A stretch of 64,000 nt of DNA from Anaerobiospirillum sp. NML120448 (GTDB taxonomy: Bacteria; Pseudomonadota; Gammaproteobacteria; Enterobacterales; Succinivibrionaceae). The stretch is from the NCBI RefSeq assembly GCF_023050945.1, contig NZ_JALKIM010000005.1, positions 29,440 to 93,439 of the forward strand, read 5' to 3'. The notes beneath the pieces were generated by a model. The model searched no databases and was not told where the DNA came from. It saw only the letters and a program-made list of their open reading frames with translations. Of this stretch, positions 25,618 through 35,707 are shown one piece after another. The position numbers and the translations under genes are program-made. The stretch's first letter is position 1; each line of letters opens with the position of its first letter.

Positions 25618-27003
25618 CTATTCTTTATTTGACTCAGAAGCAGCCTGTGCCTTCTCTTGTAACTTTTTACCTTTGTCAGCCTCAAACTGGGCTGCGAGAT
25701 CCTTTAACTCATTGAAGGACTTCTCAGTTACAGTGCAATCAGTTAAGTCGGTAAGAACCTTAACTAACTTACGCTCAGAAGCGATATTGGCCATAGCGGT
25801 TACGGCCTTCTTGTCCTTCTTAATCTCGTTCTTGTACTCTTCTGGATCCTCGTAAGCTACGGAGAGATCATTGATAACAGCATCGATGTCTTCGAGATTA
25901 ACTACAATGTCAATGTTGTTGTTCTTGAGAATGCCGTGGATTAAAACTTGAGTACGAACACGATCCTCAGCTAATGGTACGAAGGAAGCCATTAAAGCCT
26001 TCTTTAACTTCTCATCAACCTTAGGCATCTGGAGCTGGCTGCTTAATAAACGCTCAGCCTCTTTTTGTACTAAGACCTCAGGAAGCTCGATCTCACCATA
26101 GAGCTCACCAATCTTCTCAACAATGTTCTCAATGCTTAAGTTTACACAAACACTTTCACCTTGCTGAGCGATGTTTTGAGATAAGTTGCTCTTGAACTCT
26201 TCTACGCCCTTATCGCCGTAACCGAAGGCCTTTAAGAAGTCCTCATTTAACTCTGGTAAAACGTACTTAGATACGCTATTTACCTTGATGTCGAAAGTAG
26301 CAGCAGCGCCAGCTAACTCAGCTACGTGATAGGACTCTGGGAAGGTGCAGTTAATGGTGAACTCTTCGCCAGCCTTGTGACCCTTGATGTTCTCGATAAA
26401 GCCAGGAATCATCTGGGCGTGATCGATGTCTAAATCAAAGCCCTTAGCTTCGCCACCACTAAATGGAACACCGTCCTTCTTACCTAAGAAGTCAATGTTA
26501 GCTACAGTACCGTCTGCAACCTCACCACCATCGATTGGCTCAAGCTTAGCTTGCTGAGTACGTAACTGATCTACAACCTTGTTTAAGTCGTCCTCAGATA
26601 CTTTAACAGTGAAGGCCTCAGTCTTAACAGACTTTAAGTCCTTAGACTCTAAAACAGGATATACATCAACAGTCATAGAGAAAGTGAACTCAACGTCTTT
26701 TTCTAACTTACCAACATTAACAATAGATGGATAGCTGCCTGAAATCATGTCAACTTCTGACTGCTTTAAAGCCTCAGGAACAAACTTGTTGAAAAGCTCA
26801 TCTAAAGCATCAGCCTTTACACGCTGACCATACATAGATTCAAAAGCGGACTTTGGAATGTGGCCCTTACGGAAACCATCAATACGTGCATTCTTATAAA
26901 TCTTGTTATAAGTAGCAGTGTAAATCTCATTTACACTTTCAACTGGAACTACTACATCTAATTGATCTTTAGTAGCATTAATGTTTTTAACAGTAACCTG
27001 CAT
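25618..27003 (-). CDS. tig: Trigger factor, ribosome-associated chaperone and peptidyl-prolyl isomerase
   Basis: 461 aa, slightly longer than E. coli's 432. The ribosome-binding signature is GFRKGHIP (~43-50). An FKBP-like isomerase domain sits at ~155-245 (GTVANIDFLGKKDGVPFSGGEAKGFDLDI region and the IPGFIENIKGHKAGEE motif). The helical C-terminal chaperone domain makes up the rest, with a Lys/Glu/Ala-rich end. It binds nascent chains at the ribosome exit. It is first of the tig-clpP-clpX-lon block but separated from clpP by a terminator, so probably its own transcript. Confidence 0.96.
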   Translation of the reverse strand: MQVTVKNINATKDQLDVVVPVESVNEIYTATYNKIYKNARIDGFRKGHIPKSAFESMYGQRVKADALDELFNKFVPEALKQSEVDMISGSYPSIVNVGKLEKDVEFTFSMTVDVYPVLESKDLKSVKTEAFTVKVSEDDLNKVVDQLRTQQAKLEPIDGGEVADGTVANIDFLGKKDGVPFSGGEAKGFDLDIDHAQMIPGFIENIKGHKAGEEFTINCTFPESYHVAELAGAAATFDIKVNSVSKYVLPELNEDFLKAFGYGDKGVEEFKSNLSQNIAQQGESVCVNLSIENIVEKIGELYGEIELPEVLVQKEAERLLSSQLQMPKVDEKLKKALMASFVPLAEDRVRTQVLIHGILKNNNIDIVVNLEDIDAVINDLSVAYEDPEEYKNEIKKDKKAVTAMANIASERKLVKVLTDLTDCTVTEKSFNELKDLAAQFEADKGKKLQEKAQAASESNKE

Positions 27004-27613
27004 TGTTAAACCTCAAAGTGCGAGTGCAGAATGAATATATGCCCAGCTCTACAGCATAATGCCCAATACTGGGGAGTAAAAATCAAGAAATAACTATCTT
27101 GATTTTGCTTATAATCGCCTGTTTACTTATACCTAAGTAAAGACTTAATCACTTGCTGCACCAAGTCGCAGTTCTGAGTGCTCTTAGTACATAGTGCCAT
27201 TTAACTATATGTGGTCGGTATAACCATTTTTAAAGTCTAGGTACTAAAATTTTTAATGAAATTTAAAACTGCCACTTGGTACAACAAGTCCTCAGCATCT
27301 GCTGGGTTAAGATTAATCTTTGCTATCGGCATTTAGCGACAATAAAACCAAAAGATTATAATAGTATAATCGTTTAAATTCCATAACCTAGACACAAAAA
27401 TGCCCTACTAAGTATATAAGTATTGTCTCTACACATAATCTTTTACAAAAGATCAAATACTCTTACCAAAAGCCAAAGCACCTCTCCCCCAATAAGAACT
27501 AGCTCATCCCTTAAGCACCATTACCACCCCTAAACATAAGCACCCGTCACCACCTCCATCCATAGCCTCCCCTTAAAAAAACAAAGCTTAGCACCGCACC
27601 GCTCTGCCTAGCC

Positions 27614-27635
27614 GTGCCATGCCATGCCATGCCAC
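27614..27635. repeat. (TGCCA)x4 pentamer repeat
   Basis: Four tandem TGCCA units in non-coding C-rich sequence. Confidence 0.85.
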
Positions 27636-28336
27636 TCCGCACTACCCTGCTCTGCCGCACCGCCGCTGGCGCTACCACCTACGTAGCTGTTAGAGCTATT
27701 GCATCTTTTGCTGTAGTAGCGGTTGCTATATTGTGCTTTATCTCAAGCTACAGCCACTAACTCTTTAGAAAGCTATCTTGCTCACCTCAAGTAACGGGCT
27801 TAGCAATGTCGATTAAAGTGCACCAATCTTAAGAAAGTGATTGCTTTTCTACTTTTCTTGATACTTGCCTACCTTGCGGTATGAACACATGCTTGGCAGC
27901 ATAATGACAAGCTGCTTTATATTGATGAAACGACCAAAAGATAGCAAAGCAGGAATTGGTTTTCTCAATGAAAGGCCTCCCCATACTTGGCAAATTTATG
28001 GTGGTAGAAAAAAAGCGGCTTGTTTAGCTTGCTTGTCGTGCGTGTTTAGCGGGCTAGATTAGCTTGCTGGTTTAGTAAGCTTAGCAGGCTACCTTGCTGG
28101 CGGCAGGGCTGGATGAGAGGTGTTTTTGATTGGTTGGGACAGCGGGGTTGGGATGTTAAGTATTGCTAAAGCTAAGTTAGCGTTCTCTACTTTGTGGCAA
28201 GGTTCAAGCTTGTATTATGATTACATTGACAATTTTATAGTGAGCTCTCAAAATGCTTGTAAATATTTTTTTATGTGAATATTTTGCATTTGAAATTTTT
28301 CTATCATTATTGTGCCATCTTATCTAATTACAGCTT

Positions 28337-28391
28337 GGCAAAAGTTTTGACCTCCTCTTGTTAAATTTTTTGGGGATCAAAACTTTTGCTA
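28337..28391. repeat. AAAGTTTTGA-type inverted repeat upstream of the GH84 gene
   Basis: GCAAAAGTTTTGACC ... GGATCAAAACTTTTGC: long imperfect inverted repeat ending 40 nt before the GH84 start. It could be an operator, a leader hairpin or a mobile hairpin element. The left arm is identical over 15 nt to the element at 25448. Confidence 0.7.
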
Positions 28392-28430
28392 TAAGCTCTT
28401 AGAAAAGTCTTGTAAGGGAGATTCGCTCTA

Positions 28431-29528
28431 ATGGATAGCGCATATCTTGGAATTATTGAAGGTTTTTACGGTCGTCCATACAGCAAGGACGAGCGCAATT
28501 ACTTCTATTCCTTTGCTAAAAAAAATGGTTATAGCTTCTACATCTACGCACCAAAGGCTGATTTACAGTTACGTGATGAGTGGACTAAACCTATTAGTGC
28601 CGAGTATGAAAAGGAGCTGTGCTCCTATGCAGCTGACGCTCATAAAGCTAAGTTAGATTTTGGTGTTGCCTTATCTCCTTTAAATCTTACCTCTAACTTT
28701 GAGGAGCAAAAGGATTTACTTTTAGAGCGTGTACGTTCTTTATGCCAAATTTCTTCTTGTGAAATTTTCTGCTTACTTTTTGACGATATGTTCAAAGACT
28801 CAGAGCATGTTGGCGCACAACAAAATGAAATTATTAAGATTGTTGAGCAGAACTTACCTGAGCATGTAAAGCACTTTATTATTTGCCCATCCTACTATAC
28901 AGATGATCCTGTGCTTGATCGCATCTTTGGTGAGCGTCCAAAGAGCTACTTTGACGAGTTATTAAAAGATTTACCTCAAAGAGTAGAAATATTCTGGACT
29001 GGCCCTAAGGTATTATCAGACGATATTACTGTTGAGCATATTGAGTATGTCACTAAGTTATTAGGCCGCAAACCATTTATTTGGGACAACTACCCTGTAA
29101 ATGATGGTAAGAATATTTGTAAGTTCTTAAACTTAAGCAAATTCAATGGCCGTACTAACCTTCAAGGTTTAGTAACAGGACATGCCGTTAACCCAATGGT
29201 ACAGCCACTGTTATCTACCCTACCTGCTATTACCCTACCTTTAATTTATCAAGGCAAGAGCAGTGAGGAAATTAACCAAGCTTATTTAGCTCACGCCAAA
29301 GAGTTATTCGGTTCTATTTTTGCCATGATCTTAAAGTATGACAATTTCAACCTACTAACTCGTTTGGGTCTGGATAAAATGACAGAACGAGACAAAACTC
29401 GTTTCATTGAGTTTAGTGTGGTAAATGATCAGCCAGCTTTACAAGAAATTGCTGACTTTATCAAAGGCTCACAACGCTTTGATCAAGCCATTATTAATGG
29501 CACCCACGTCATTACTCAGAACCAATAA
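28431..29528 (+). CDS. GH84 beta-N-acetylglucosaminidase, catalytic domain only, cytosolic
   Basis: 365 aa. The family signatures are clear: GIIEGFYGRPY (8-18), YIYAPKADLQLRDEW (38-52) and the catalytic aspartate pair D118-D119 in CLLFDDMF, matching the DD pair of bacterial and human O-GlcNAcases. The enzyme uses substrate-assisted hydrolysis of terminal beta-GlcNAc. There is no signal peptide and none of the accessory domains of secreted GH84 enzymes, so it should act in the cytosol on imported GlcNAc-containing oligosaccharides or glycopeptides. AAGGGAG lies 10 nt upstream of the ATG. Single gene with terminator; nagE and nagA elsewhere in the window complete the theme. Confidence 0.9.
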   Translation: MDSAYLGIIEGFYGRPYSKDERNYFYSFAKKNGYSFYIYAPKADLQLRDEWTKPISAEYEKELCSYAADAHKAKLDFGVALSPLNLTSNFEEQKDLLLERVRSLCQISSCEIFCLLFDDMFKDSEHVGAQQNEIIKIVEQNLPEHVKHFIICPSYYTDDPVLDRIFGERPKSYFDELLKDLPQRVEIFWTGPKVLSDDITVEHIEYVTKLLGRKPFIWDNYPVNDGKNICKFLNLSKFNGRTNLQGLVTGHAVNPMVQPLLSTLPAITLPLIYQGKSSEEINQAYLAHAKELFGSIFAMILKYDNFNLLTRLGLDKMTERDKTRFIEFSVVNDQPALQEIADFIKGSQRFDQAIINGTHVITQNQ

Positions 29529-29546
29529 TTTAAAAAAACATCAATT

Positions 29547-29588
29547 AAAAAAAAGCTCACAAATTTGTAATCTGTGAGCTTTTTTTTG
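29547..29588. terminator. Bidirectional terminator between the GH84 and Sel1-repeat genes
   Basis: AAAAAAAAGCTCACA...TGTGAGCTTTTTTTT: GC-core stem flanked by A and T runs, usable from both directions by the convergent genes. Confidence 0.95.
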
Positions 29589-29600
29589 TGTCTTTAGTTC

Positions 29601-31295
29601 TTATTGAACCTTGTTATATACGCCATTTTCGTCACGTAAGCTTAATGGCTCAACCAAGGATACAGGAGGAACAAAATCACTTACCTCATAACCATTAGGA
29701 ACTTTTGGTGCTTTTGGTCTTGGCATACGAGGATCAGCGGCAAAACTTACCACACCAGTTGATGGAGCATACTGAACAATCACTTGAGCTAAGCTAGGAT
29801 CAAGTATGTTCTTACCATTGATATTAACCTTATTAAGATCAGTAACTGAGGTAAAGTTTAATGAACCAAAATGGTTCTTAAAGGTTGGAGCTAACTTATC
29901 TACAGATTGATAGAAAGTAAATGGACGCTCCATAGGCTCTAAAGTTGTAGGATCCAAAATTTCTAACTCAAAAATAGGATCACCCTCTTTATAAGCAATA
30001 TGGCCACGTAATACTTGGTTAGCCAAGACCATAACCTGATCTAAAATTTGCTCAGCAGGTACACGCTCTTGTAATAAATCGATAATCTTTTGGGCTGGAG
30101 GGTAAATATTAGCAATGCTAATTAAATCATCAAAGCCTTTAGAGAAGGCTTTTGGTACACCCTTACCAGACATAAGCATTAAATCATAAATAATACGTCC
30201 AGAGAGATCATGCTGTTCTAAAGCTGCAATTTTCAGCCACTGTATAGCTCTATCTAAAGAGTCTGGAGTATTGGTCTCAGTATAGGCAAACACACCTAAA
30301 GCGCTAGAGGCAGGTCCATAACCTTGCGCAGCAGCACTAGAAAAGAACTTAACAGCTACATTACTAGTAGAAGTAGAGTTACTACGTAAAGCAATTAAAC
30401 CTAAAGCATATTGAGCTACAGGATCATGATTAGCAGCAGCACTAGAGTAAAGATCAAAGGCAGTTTGAGGGTCACGCTCTACAGCATAACCATGCCAATA
30501 AGCACCAGCTAAACGAACATAAGCTTGATCAAAGCCATTGTCCATAGCTTGCTGCCAATACTGCACAGCAGACTGGGCATTGGAGGCGATTTTATTATTA
30601 CCTACAAAGAACATATCGCCCATAATCAGCTCTAAACTCTTAGCGCCTTTCTTATTAGCTAGGAGAACAAAATCAACAAAGTCTTTGCCATTAGGAATAA
30701 TTTGTAAAGCGCGATAAACCATGCCAGAGAATAAATCAGTAGCACGATTTCTAATATCGTCAGGCATCATAGTGGCTGGATCGCCTTGGAACCATTTATC
30801 AGTAACTAAAGTACCAGCCTTAATAGCAGCAGCCTCATCATTAGCAATACGAATAGCGCCTTGCTCAAAATAGGAAATAGCAGCAACTATGCCCTTAGCC
30901 TTACCAAAGCCTAATAATGCCAAATCACCTAAAACTTCATAAGCTGCATGTCTTCTAAACAAGACAGCACGCTCGGCATATTTAGCTGCTTGCTCATAAT
31001 TACCAGCACTAATTGCATACCAAGCTAAGAACTCAGCAGCATAAGGATCATCGTCTTTATCAGCCTTTTCTAAATAAGAGACAGCACGTCTAAAATCAGA
31101 GTAGCTTAAAGCCTTAATGCCATTTTCAACAAGCTCACGACGGGCTCCTTCTGCATGAGAGGTATAAGCCCAAATGATGCCGCTAAAAATACCAATGAAG
31201 AATAAAAAGCCAATTGTTACCACAGTCAAGCGCTGACGATAGCGAATTAGCTCTCTTCTCTCCATCTCCTTGATCTTTTTTAACATGTTTGCCAT
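29601..31295 (-). CDS. Membrane-anchored Sel1/TPR-repeat protein
   Basis: 564 aa. A basic N-terminus (1-22) and one membrane helix at ~24-45 (VVTIGFLFFIGIFSGIIWAY) place the rest in the periplasm. Helical repeats follow: TPR-like (~60-120), then Sel1-type units with A..LG.....G motifs (for example YVRLAGAYWHGYAVERDPQTA and AQYALGLIALRS). The last ~130 residues are non-repeat. Such proteins usually scaffold envelope complexes. The MotY gene lies upstream on the same strand (164-nt gap with a terminator-like hairpin), so a flagellar or envelope role is possible but unproven. AAAGAG precedes the start by 8 nt. Confidence 0.8.
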   Translation of the reverse strand: MANMLKKIKEMERRELIRYRQRLTVVTIGFLFFIGIFSGIIWAYTSHAEGARRELVENGIKALSYSDFRRAVSYLEKADKDDDPYAAEFLAWYAISAGNYEQAAKYAERAVLFRRHAAYEVLGDLALLGFGKAKGIVAAISYFEQGAIRIANDEAAAIKAGTLVTDKWFQGDPATMMPDDIRNRATDLFSGMVYRALQIIPNGKDFVDFVLLANKKGAKSLELIMGDMFFVGNNKIASNAQSAVQYWQQAMDNGFDQAYVRLAGAYWHGYAVERDPQTAFDLYSSAAANHDPVAQYALGLIALRSNSTSTSNVAVKFFSSAAAQGYGPASSALGVFAYTETNTPDSLDRAIQWLKIAALEQHDLSGRIIYDLMLMSGKGVPKAFSKGFDDLISIANIYPPAQKIIDLLQERVPAEQILDQVMVLANQVLRGHIAYKEGDPIFELEILDPTTLEPMERPFTFYQSVDKLAPTFKNHFGSLNFTSVTDLNKVNINGKNILDPSLAQVIVQYAPSTGVVSFAADPRMPRPKAPKVPNGYEVSDFVPPVSLVEPLSLRDENGVYNKVQ

Positions 31296-31335
31296 AAGCG
31301 TTACTCTTTCTTTGTTTAATTAAACTAGCTTACAA

Positions 31336-31388
31336 AGCAAAACAGCAGGGGCCCACCACCCTTTTTAAAGAGAGTGAAACGCACTGCT
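31336..31388 (-). terminator. Probable terminator of motY
   Basis: CTAAAACAGCAG...CTGCTGTTTTG pairs around a ~40-nt loop containing GGG/CCC; a TTTT run follows on the minus strand. Confidence 0.55.
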
Positions 31389-31459
31389 GTTTTAGCGCAT
31401 TAAGATCTAAAAGTCTTGAAGTTTGATAATACTCAAGATCCTAGGCTTAAAGATATTAG

Positions 31460-32419
31460 CTATTCCCAATTTTCAGGTACACCAACATCAGGCATATCAA
31501 CTTCCTGGCGACGATCAACCTTAAATGGATCACGTTGCAGCTCTACGATAGCTTTAGATGATTGTTGACGATCTGACAAGGTATAACCAGTAGTAGCTAA
31601 CTGCTCATCACCATAAGTCTTAATATCAATAAGATCCTTACTAATACCTGCATCAGTGAAAATCTTAGCAATTGATTCAGCACGACGCTTAGCTAAATCT
31701 AAATTATCAAGATTGTCGGTATTGCCAGAGCCAAATGATGAAATGATAATCTTATTAATAGAATCATCAATCTTGGCATACTCAATTTGCTGCTTTAAAC
31801 GAGCATCAGAAGAAGGAGTTAGTCTATTCTCTTGCTCATAGAACATTAAGGCTACTAAGCCCACATCGGTATATCCAAAAGGTAATAATTGAGCAGAGCA
31901 GTCTACAAATTCCTTATATGGGGATGAAAAACCCATTGGACTTAATACAGGAATAATACTTTCGGCATAATTTGGGTGCTCACTAATATATGGGAAGAGC
32001 ACACGATTGCCGTTATGTAGGGCTCGTAAAATGGCCCAAGAAACGGAATCACCAATAAAAGGTCTAAAACCACGATAAAGCTGAATTTGACCAATATCAG
32101 TCTCTACACCCTGAGGACGCCACTCTGGAGGAGCTGAAATAATGCGCATAACACTCTTAGAATTAACATCCACTGATGGGAAGATCTCTAAACTTAAGCG
32201 TCTTTGTGCACCTGACAATAAGGTAAAGTCAGCTCGACCATAACCACTAATATGGGAGGAAAGTATGCATGAAATCCTTGATGACTTAGTCGACCAATCT
32301 TTGGCATTAGTATCGCTCAAAGAGGCTTCATAGCGTACCTGAGAGTGCACTGGTAAGGCAAAAATAGTGGCCACAACAAAAGCAGCTAAACCCATGCCGA
32401 ATCTTCCAGCTTTTCGCAT
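31460..32419 (-). CDS. motY: Flagellar stator-associated protein MotY (OmpA-like C-terminal domain)
   Basis: 319 aa from the ATG at 32419, which has GGAG 9 nt upstream; the longer frame begins at a TTG and would bury the signal peptide. Residues 1-27 form a signal peptide (…ALPVHS-Q). The N-terminal domain shows the MotY pattern I know from Vibrio: SSRISCILSSHISGYGRADF, then APPEWRPQ, then SVSWAILRALHNGN. The C-terminal ~130 residues are an OmpA-like peptidoglycan-binding domain (LAKRRAESIAKIF, TYGDEQ). MotY forms the T ring of sodium-driven polar flagella and anchors the stator. No other flagellar gene is in the window, which is also usual for motY in vibrios. Confidence 0.88.
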   Translation of the reverse strand: MRKAGRFGMGLAAFVVATIFALPVHSQVRYEASLSDTNAKDWSTKSSRISCILSSHISGYGRADFTLLSGAQRRLSLEIFPSVDVNSKSVMRIISAPPEWRPQGVETDIGQIQLYRGFRPFIGDSVSWAILRALHNGNRVLFPYISEHPNYAESIIPVLSPMGFSSPYKEFVDCSAQLLPFGYTDVGLVALMFYEQENRLTPSSDARLKQQIEYAKIDDSINKIIISSFGSGNTDNLDNLDLAKRRAESIAKIFTDAGISKDLIDIKTYGDEQLATTGYTLSDRQQSSKAIVELQRDPFKVDRRQEVDMPDVGVPENWE

Positions 32420-33411
32420 ACCTACTAAATCTCCTGACAAAAACCTCAAAGGGTTCTAATAATAATCTGCACTATCCCAGCTTTAAATCATGCCCAGGAA
32501 GCCTTTTTTGCTTAATGCTAACCAAGCTTATAAATAAGTTTTTAGGGAAGCATATTCAATAAATCTAATTATCCACGCATGCTTGCCCTAAGGAATCAAA
32601 CAATATCTCTCTCTTTATTTAACCCTCTAAGCGCATGCAAAACCTGTTTGCAGTTAACCATGAGAGCTTTAAATTATGACTTAATCTGAAAACTACTAAC
32701 AGCAGTTTTAGCCAGGTCAAATTACCAAAGTTCCAAACATACGTGGATTTTACAGGTGCTAACATTTTGACGTTAGTCCCCGCTAGGCCACAATGCAAAT
32801 ACTTAGCCAACATTAAATTTTCTTTAGCTAACAAATACACAGCATGTTTGGTGGAAAGAATTGTGCTTTGTCCTAGTTAAAATTGTATCACGTCAATGCT
32901 TGGCTGATACGAAGTTGTTAGACTCATCTCAATTTTTTATAAATTATATACAATGCTTTTTGCTAAAATAGACTGCATTGTTAGTAACGCAATCAAGTAC
33001 TATTTACAAAAAGCAAAGTTTAACTTTGCTGTAGGTGAAATAATATATATTTAGCAATCAGCTTCAAAAATTTAAAAAAAAGCTATTAATTTTTTTTGTT
33101 TTCCGACTATCGTCATAATTAAGCTCTAAACATTAGTTTATGCTTAGCTATAGATTTATGGCTCTTAAATAATTCACATACTACATGCTTACAGACACCC
33201 TAAAATCTACGATGTTTATTCTTGCTTGTAATATTGCCTAATTTATACCTAAGATTATTTGAGAGTCTGACTCAAGGTTTTGTTTTTATAAGATAGCTAC
33301 CTTAGGCTTATGTAAGGACACTGTACCACCTTGCTTAGCTCTTAGGCTGCTTATTAATTTTTTTAGCTGCTTATACCCAAGTAGCAATATTATGGTTTTT
33401 AGGAGTTAGGA
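32420..33411. other. AT-rich intergenic region between motY and crr
   Basis: Divergent promoter region of motY (-) and the pts genes (+). AT-rich, with homopolymer runs near 33066-33096. A 73-codon minus frame at 32619-32840 has no ribosome site and atypical composition, so it is not called. The region is long for a simple double promoter. Confidence 0.5.
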
Positions 33412-33918
33412 ATGAGCTTTTTAAATAAGTTATTTGGCAGCAAAAAAGCTGAGGTTATTACTTTAAACTCTCCATTAAATGGCGAGATACTTGATACTAA
33501 AGCAATTCCAGATCCTACTTTTGCTGATTGTGTTTTAGGCCCTACCATTTGTTTTAAACCAGGAGAGGACGGCACTATTTATGCCCCTTGCGATGGCACT
33601 GTAACTCAAATTTTTAAGACTGCCCATGCCATTACCATTACCTCTACTGATAAGGTTGAGCTGTTAATCCACGTAGGCATTAATACTGTTGATCTTAAGG
33701 GCGAAGGCTTTGAGGCCTTTGTTAAGGACGATGATGTAGTTAAGTGCGGCCAGCCTTTAATCAAATTTGATCAAACAGTAATTGCCAAAGCAGGTTTAAG
33801 TAATTTAGTTCCTGTAGTAATTTGCAATGCTATGGACTTTAATTCAATTGAGTTTGCAGGCACACGAAGTGTAACTACTGCTGACAAGTTCTGCTTTATT
33901 ACCCCATCGGAGAAATAA
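33412..33918 (+). CDS. crr: PTS glucose-type EIIA component (EIIA-Glc)
   Basis: 168 aa, matching Crr (169). The active-site histidine is H87 in LLIHVGINTVDL; the supporting histidine is H72 in AHAITI. The N-terminal amphipathic start (MSFLNKLFG) is the membrane-binding helix. It accepts phosphate from HPr and passes it to EIIB domains. The NagE-like transporter downstream lacks its own EIIA and is a likely partner. TAGGAG is 8 nt before the ATG. It is first of crr-ptsI-ptsH; ptsI starts 14 nt after its stop. Confidence 0.96.
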   Translation: MSFLNKLFGSKKAEVITLNSPLNGEILDTKAIPDPTFADCVLGPTICFKPGEDGTIYAPCDGTVTQIFKTAHAITITSTDKVELLIHVGINTVDLKGEGFEAFVKDDDVVKCGQPLIKFDQTVIAKAGLSNLVPVVICNAMDFNSIEFAGTRSVTTADKFCFITPSEK

Positions 33919-33932
33919 TTCGGAGTAACAAT

Positions 33933-35648
33933 ATGTACCAAGGTAAAGGACGTTGCGCCTGTGCTGGTATTACCTATGGCAAGATCTTGCACATCAAGAC
34001 TCCTGACATTACTCCAGCTGCACTTACCTGCCAATCAGTAGACCAAGAGCTATCTCATCTTGATATAGCTATCAATAAAGCTCAAATTGAGCTTGATGGC
34101 TTAATTGAAAAAGCCCGTGTTGAGATTGGCCAAGAACAGGCCGAGATTTTTGAAATCCACCGTATGATGCTTGATGATCCTGATATTGTGGACAATATTA
34201 GGGATATGATTAAGCAAGGTGGTATTAGTGCTGCTGACGCATCCATTGCTGTGGGCAAAGAGCAAGCTGCTATTTTCGAAGCTCTTGATGATGACTACAT
34301 GAAAGAGCGCTCAGCCGATATCAAGGATGTTACAGGTCGTTTAGCTCGTATTTTACGTGGTGGTGAGACTGTTACCTTAAGCGAAAGCTGCGTTATTGTA
34401 GCTGACGATTTGCAGCCATCACAAACAGTAGCCATGGATCGCTCTAAGATTTTAGGCTTTGTGTTGCGCAAAGGCACACAAAACTCTCATGCCTCTATCT
34501 TAGCCCGTACTATGAATATTCCTCTTATCATTAACGCTAATTTACCTGCCGATTTAACAGGCCAGGGACGAGCTGCTACTGAAAGCGAGGAAGTCTTAGA
34601 TCTTAGTGGTCATACTATTGCTCTTAACTCTGTTAAAGGCGTGTTCTACATTGATCCAGATGAGGAAATTGTAGACAAGCTCAAAATTGATAAGGATATT
34701 TTTGAGCAGCAAAGATTACGTCAGTTAGCTTTACGTGGCTTACCAGGCATTAGCAAAACTGGCCATCGTGTTCATACTTTTGCCAATATTGGTCAACCAG
34801 ATGACGTTGAACAAGTATTAGAAAATGATGGCGAGGGTATTGGCTTATTCCGCTCTGAGTTCTTATATTTAGGTCGCAATGATCCACCTAATGAAGAAGA
34901 GCAATATCGTGCTTATGCCAAAGTTGGCTCCACCATGAACGGTCGCTTAGTCATTATTCGTACCTTAGATATTGGTGCCGACAAGAAAGTTGATTACTTC
35001 AACTTGCCAGTTGAGGAAAATCCTGCCCTAGGCATGAGAGCTTTACGTATTTGTTTAACCAAGGTAGATATCTTTAAGACTCAATTAAGAGCTATTTATC
35101 GTGCCGCAGCTCGTGGCAATATTGCCATGATGTTCCCTATGGTTACTCGCCTTAAGGAAGTTGAGCAAGCTAAAGCTATCTGTGCTCAAGTAGAGCAAGA
35201 ACTCAAGGATGAAGGCAAAGAGTATGCTGTACCAAAAATTGGCATCATGATTGAGACTCCAGCAGCTGCTATCTTGTCTGATCAATTAGCCAAGCATGTT
35301 GATTTCTTTTCTGTAGGCACTAATGATTTAAATCAATACACCACAGCTTGTGATCGTCAGAACCAGGACTTGGGTGATTTTTATGATCCTCACCATGAGG
35401 CCGTATTAGAACTCCTACGTTTAATTGCTAAAAATGCCCACGCTAACGGCATTCCTGCAGGTATTTGTGGTGAGTTAGCCGCCGATCCAGAACTTACCGA
35501 TCTCTTTATTGAGATGGGCTATGATGAGTTATCTGTATCCCCTGGTGCTGTGTTAGCTTTACGTGAGCGTGTTCGTAATTCAGAGACTAAATGCCTTAAT
35601 GAATTAACTAACTCACGAACCAGTTTAGAGCCTCAGAAAAAATTCTAA
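33933..35648 (+). CDS. ptsI: PTS enzyme I (phosphoenolpyruvate-protein phosphotransferase)
   Basis: 571 aa, normal for EI. Phosphohistidine H186 sits in GTQNSHASILART. The PEP-binding barrel has GIGLFRSEFLY, IIRTLDIGADK and MIETPAA, and the catalytic cysteine in PAGICGELAAD. EI takes phosphate from PEP and gives it to HPr. CGGAG lies 5 nt before the ATG. It lies between crr and ptsH, with only 14 nt to crr. Confidence 0.97.
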   Translation: MYQGKGRCACAGITYGKILHIKTPDITPAALTCQSVDQELSHLDIAINKAQIELDGLIEKARVEIGQEQAEIFEIHRMMLDDPDIVDNIRDMIKQGGISAADASIAVGKEQAAIFEALDDDYMKERSADIKDVTGRLARILRGGETVTLSESCVIVADDLQPSQTVAMDRSKILGFVLRKGTQNSHASILARTMNIPLIINANLPADLTGQGRAATESEEVLDLSGHTIALNSVKGVFYIDPDEEIVDKLKIDKDIFEQQRLRQLALRGLPGISKTGHRVHTFANIGQPDDVEQVLENDGEGIGLFRSEFLYLGRNDPPNEEEQYRAYAKVGSTMNGRLVIIRTLDIGADKKVDYFNLPVEENPALGMRALRICLTKVDIFKTQLRAIYRAAARGNIAMMFPMVTRLKEVEQAKAICAQVEQELKDEGKEYAVPKIGIMIETPAAAILSDQLAKHVDFFSVGTNDLNQYTTACDRQNQDLGDFYDPHHEAVLELLRLIAKNAHANGIPAGICGELAADPELTDLFIEMGYDELSVSPGAVLALRERVRNSETKCLNELTNSRTSLEPQKKF

Positions 35649-35707
35649 GCCAAAAGCTAGCTGCTTAGCTAAGCATTAACTAAATTTTATCTATTTTTAT
35701 TTTTAAT

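Larger units (their letters stand above)
27004..28430. other. Long intergenic region, no gene seen
   Basis: The 5' part (27004-27400) is AT-rich upstream sequence of tig; TATTATAAT on the minus strand near 27360-27370 is a possible -10. From 27480 to 27700 the sequence is C-rich and repetitive, with (TGCCA)x4 at 27614-27635 and runs of CTCTGC/CCGC. A 65-codon frame at 27865 has no ribosome site or recognisable protein. The AAAGTTTTGA inverted repeat at 28337-28391 directly precedes the GH84 gene. Confidence 0.55.

Noticed and set aside
27865..28062. 65-codon frame before the GH84 gene, possibly a transposase scrap
   Set aside because: No ribosome site, no motif; no homologous stretch recognised in other frames.
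32619..32840. 73-codon minus frame upstream of motY
   Set aside because: No ribosome site and AT-driven composition.
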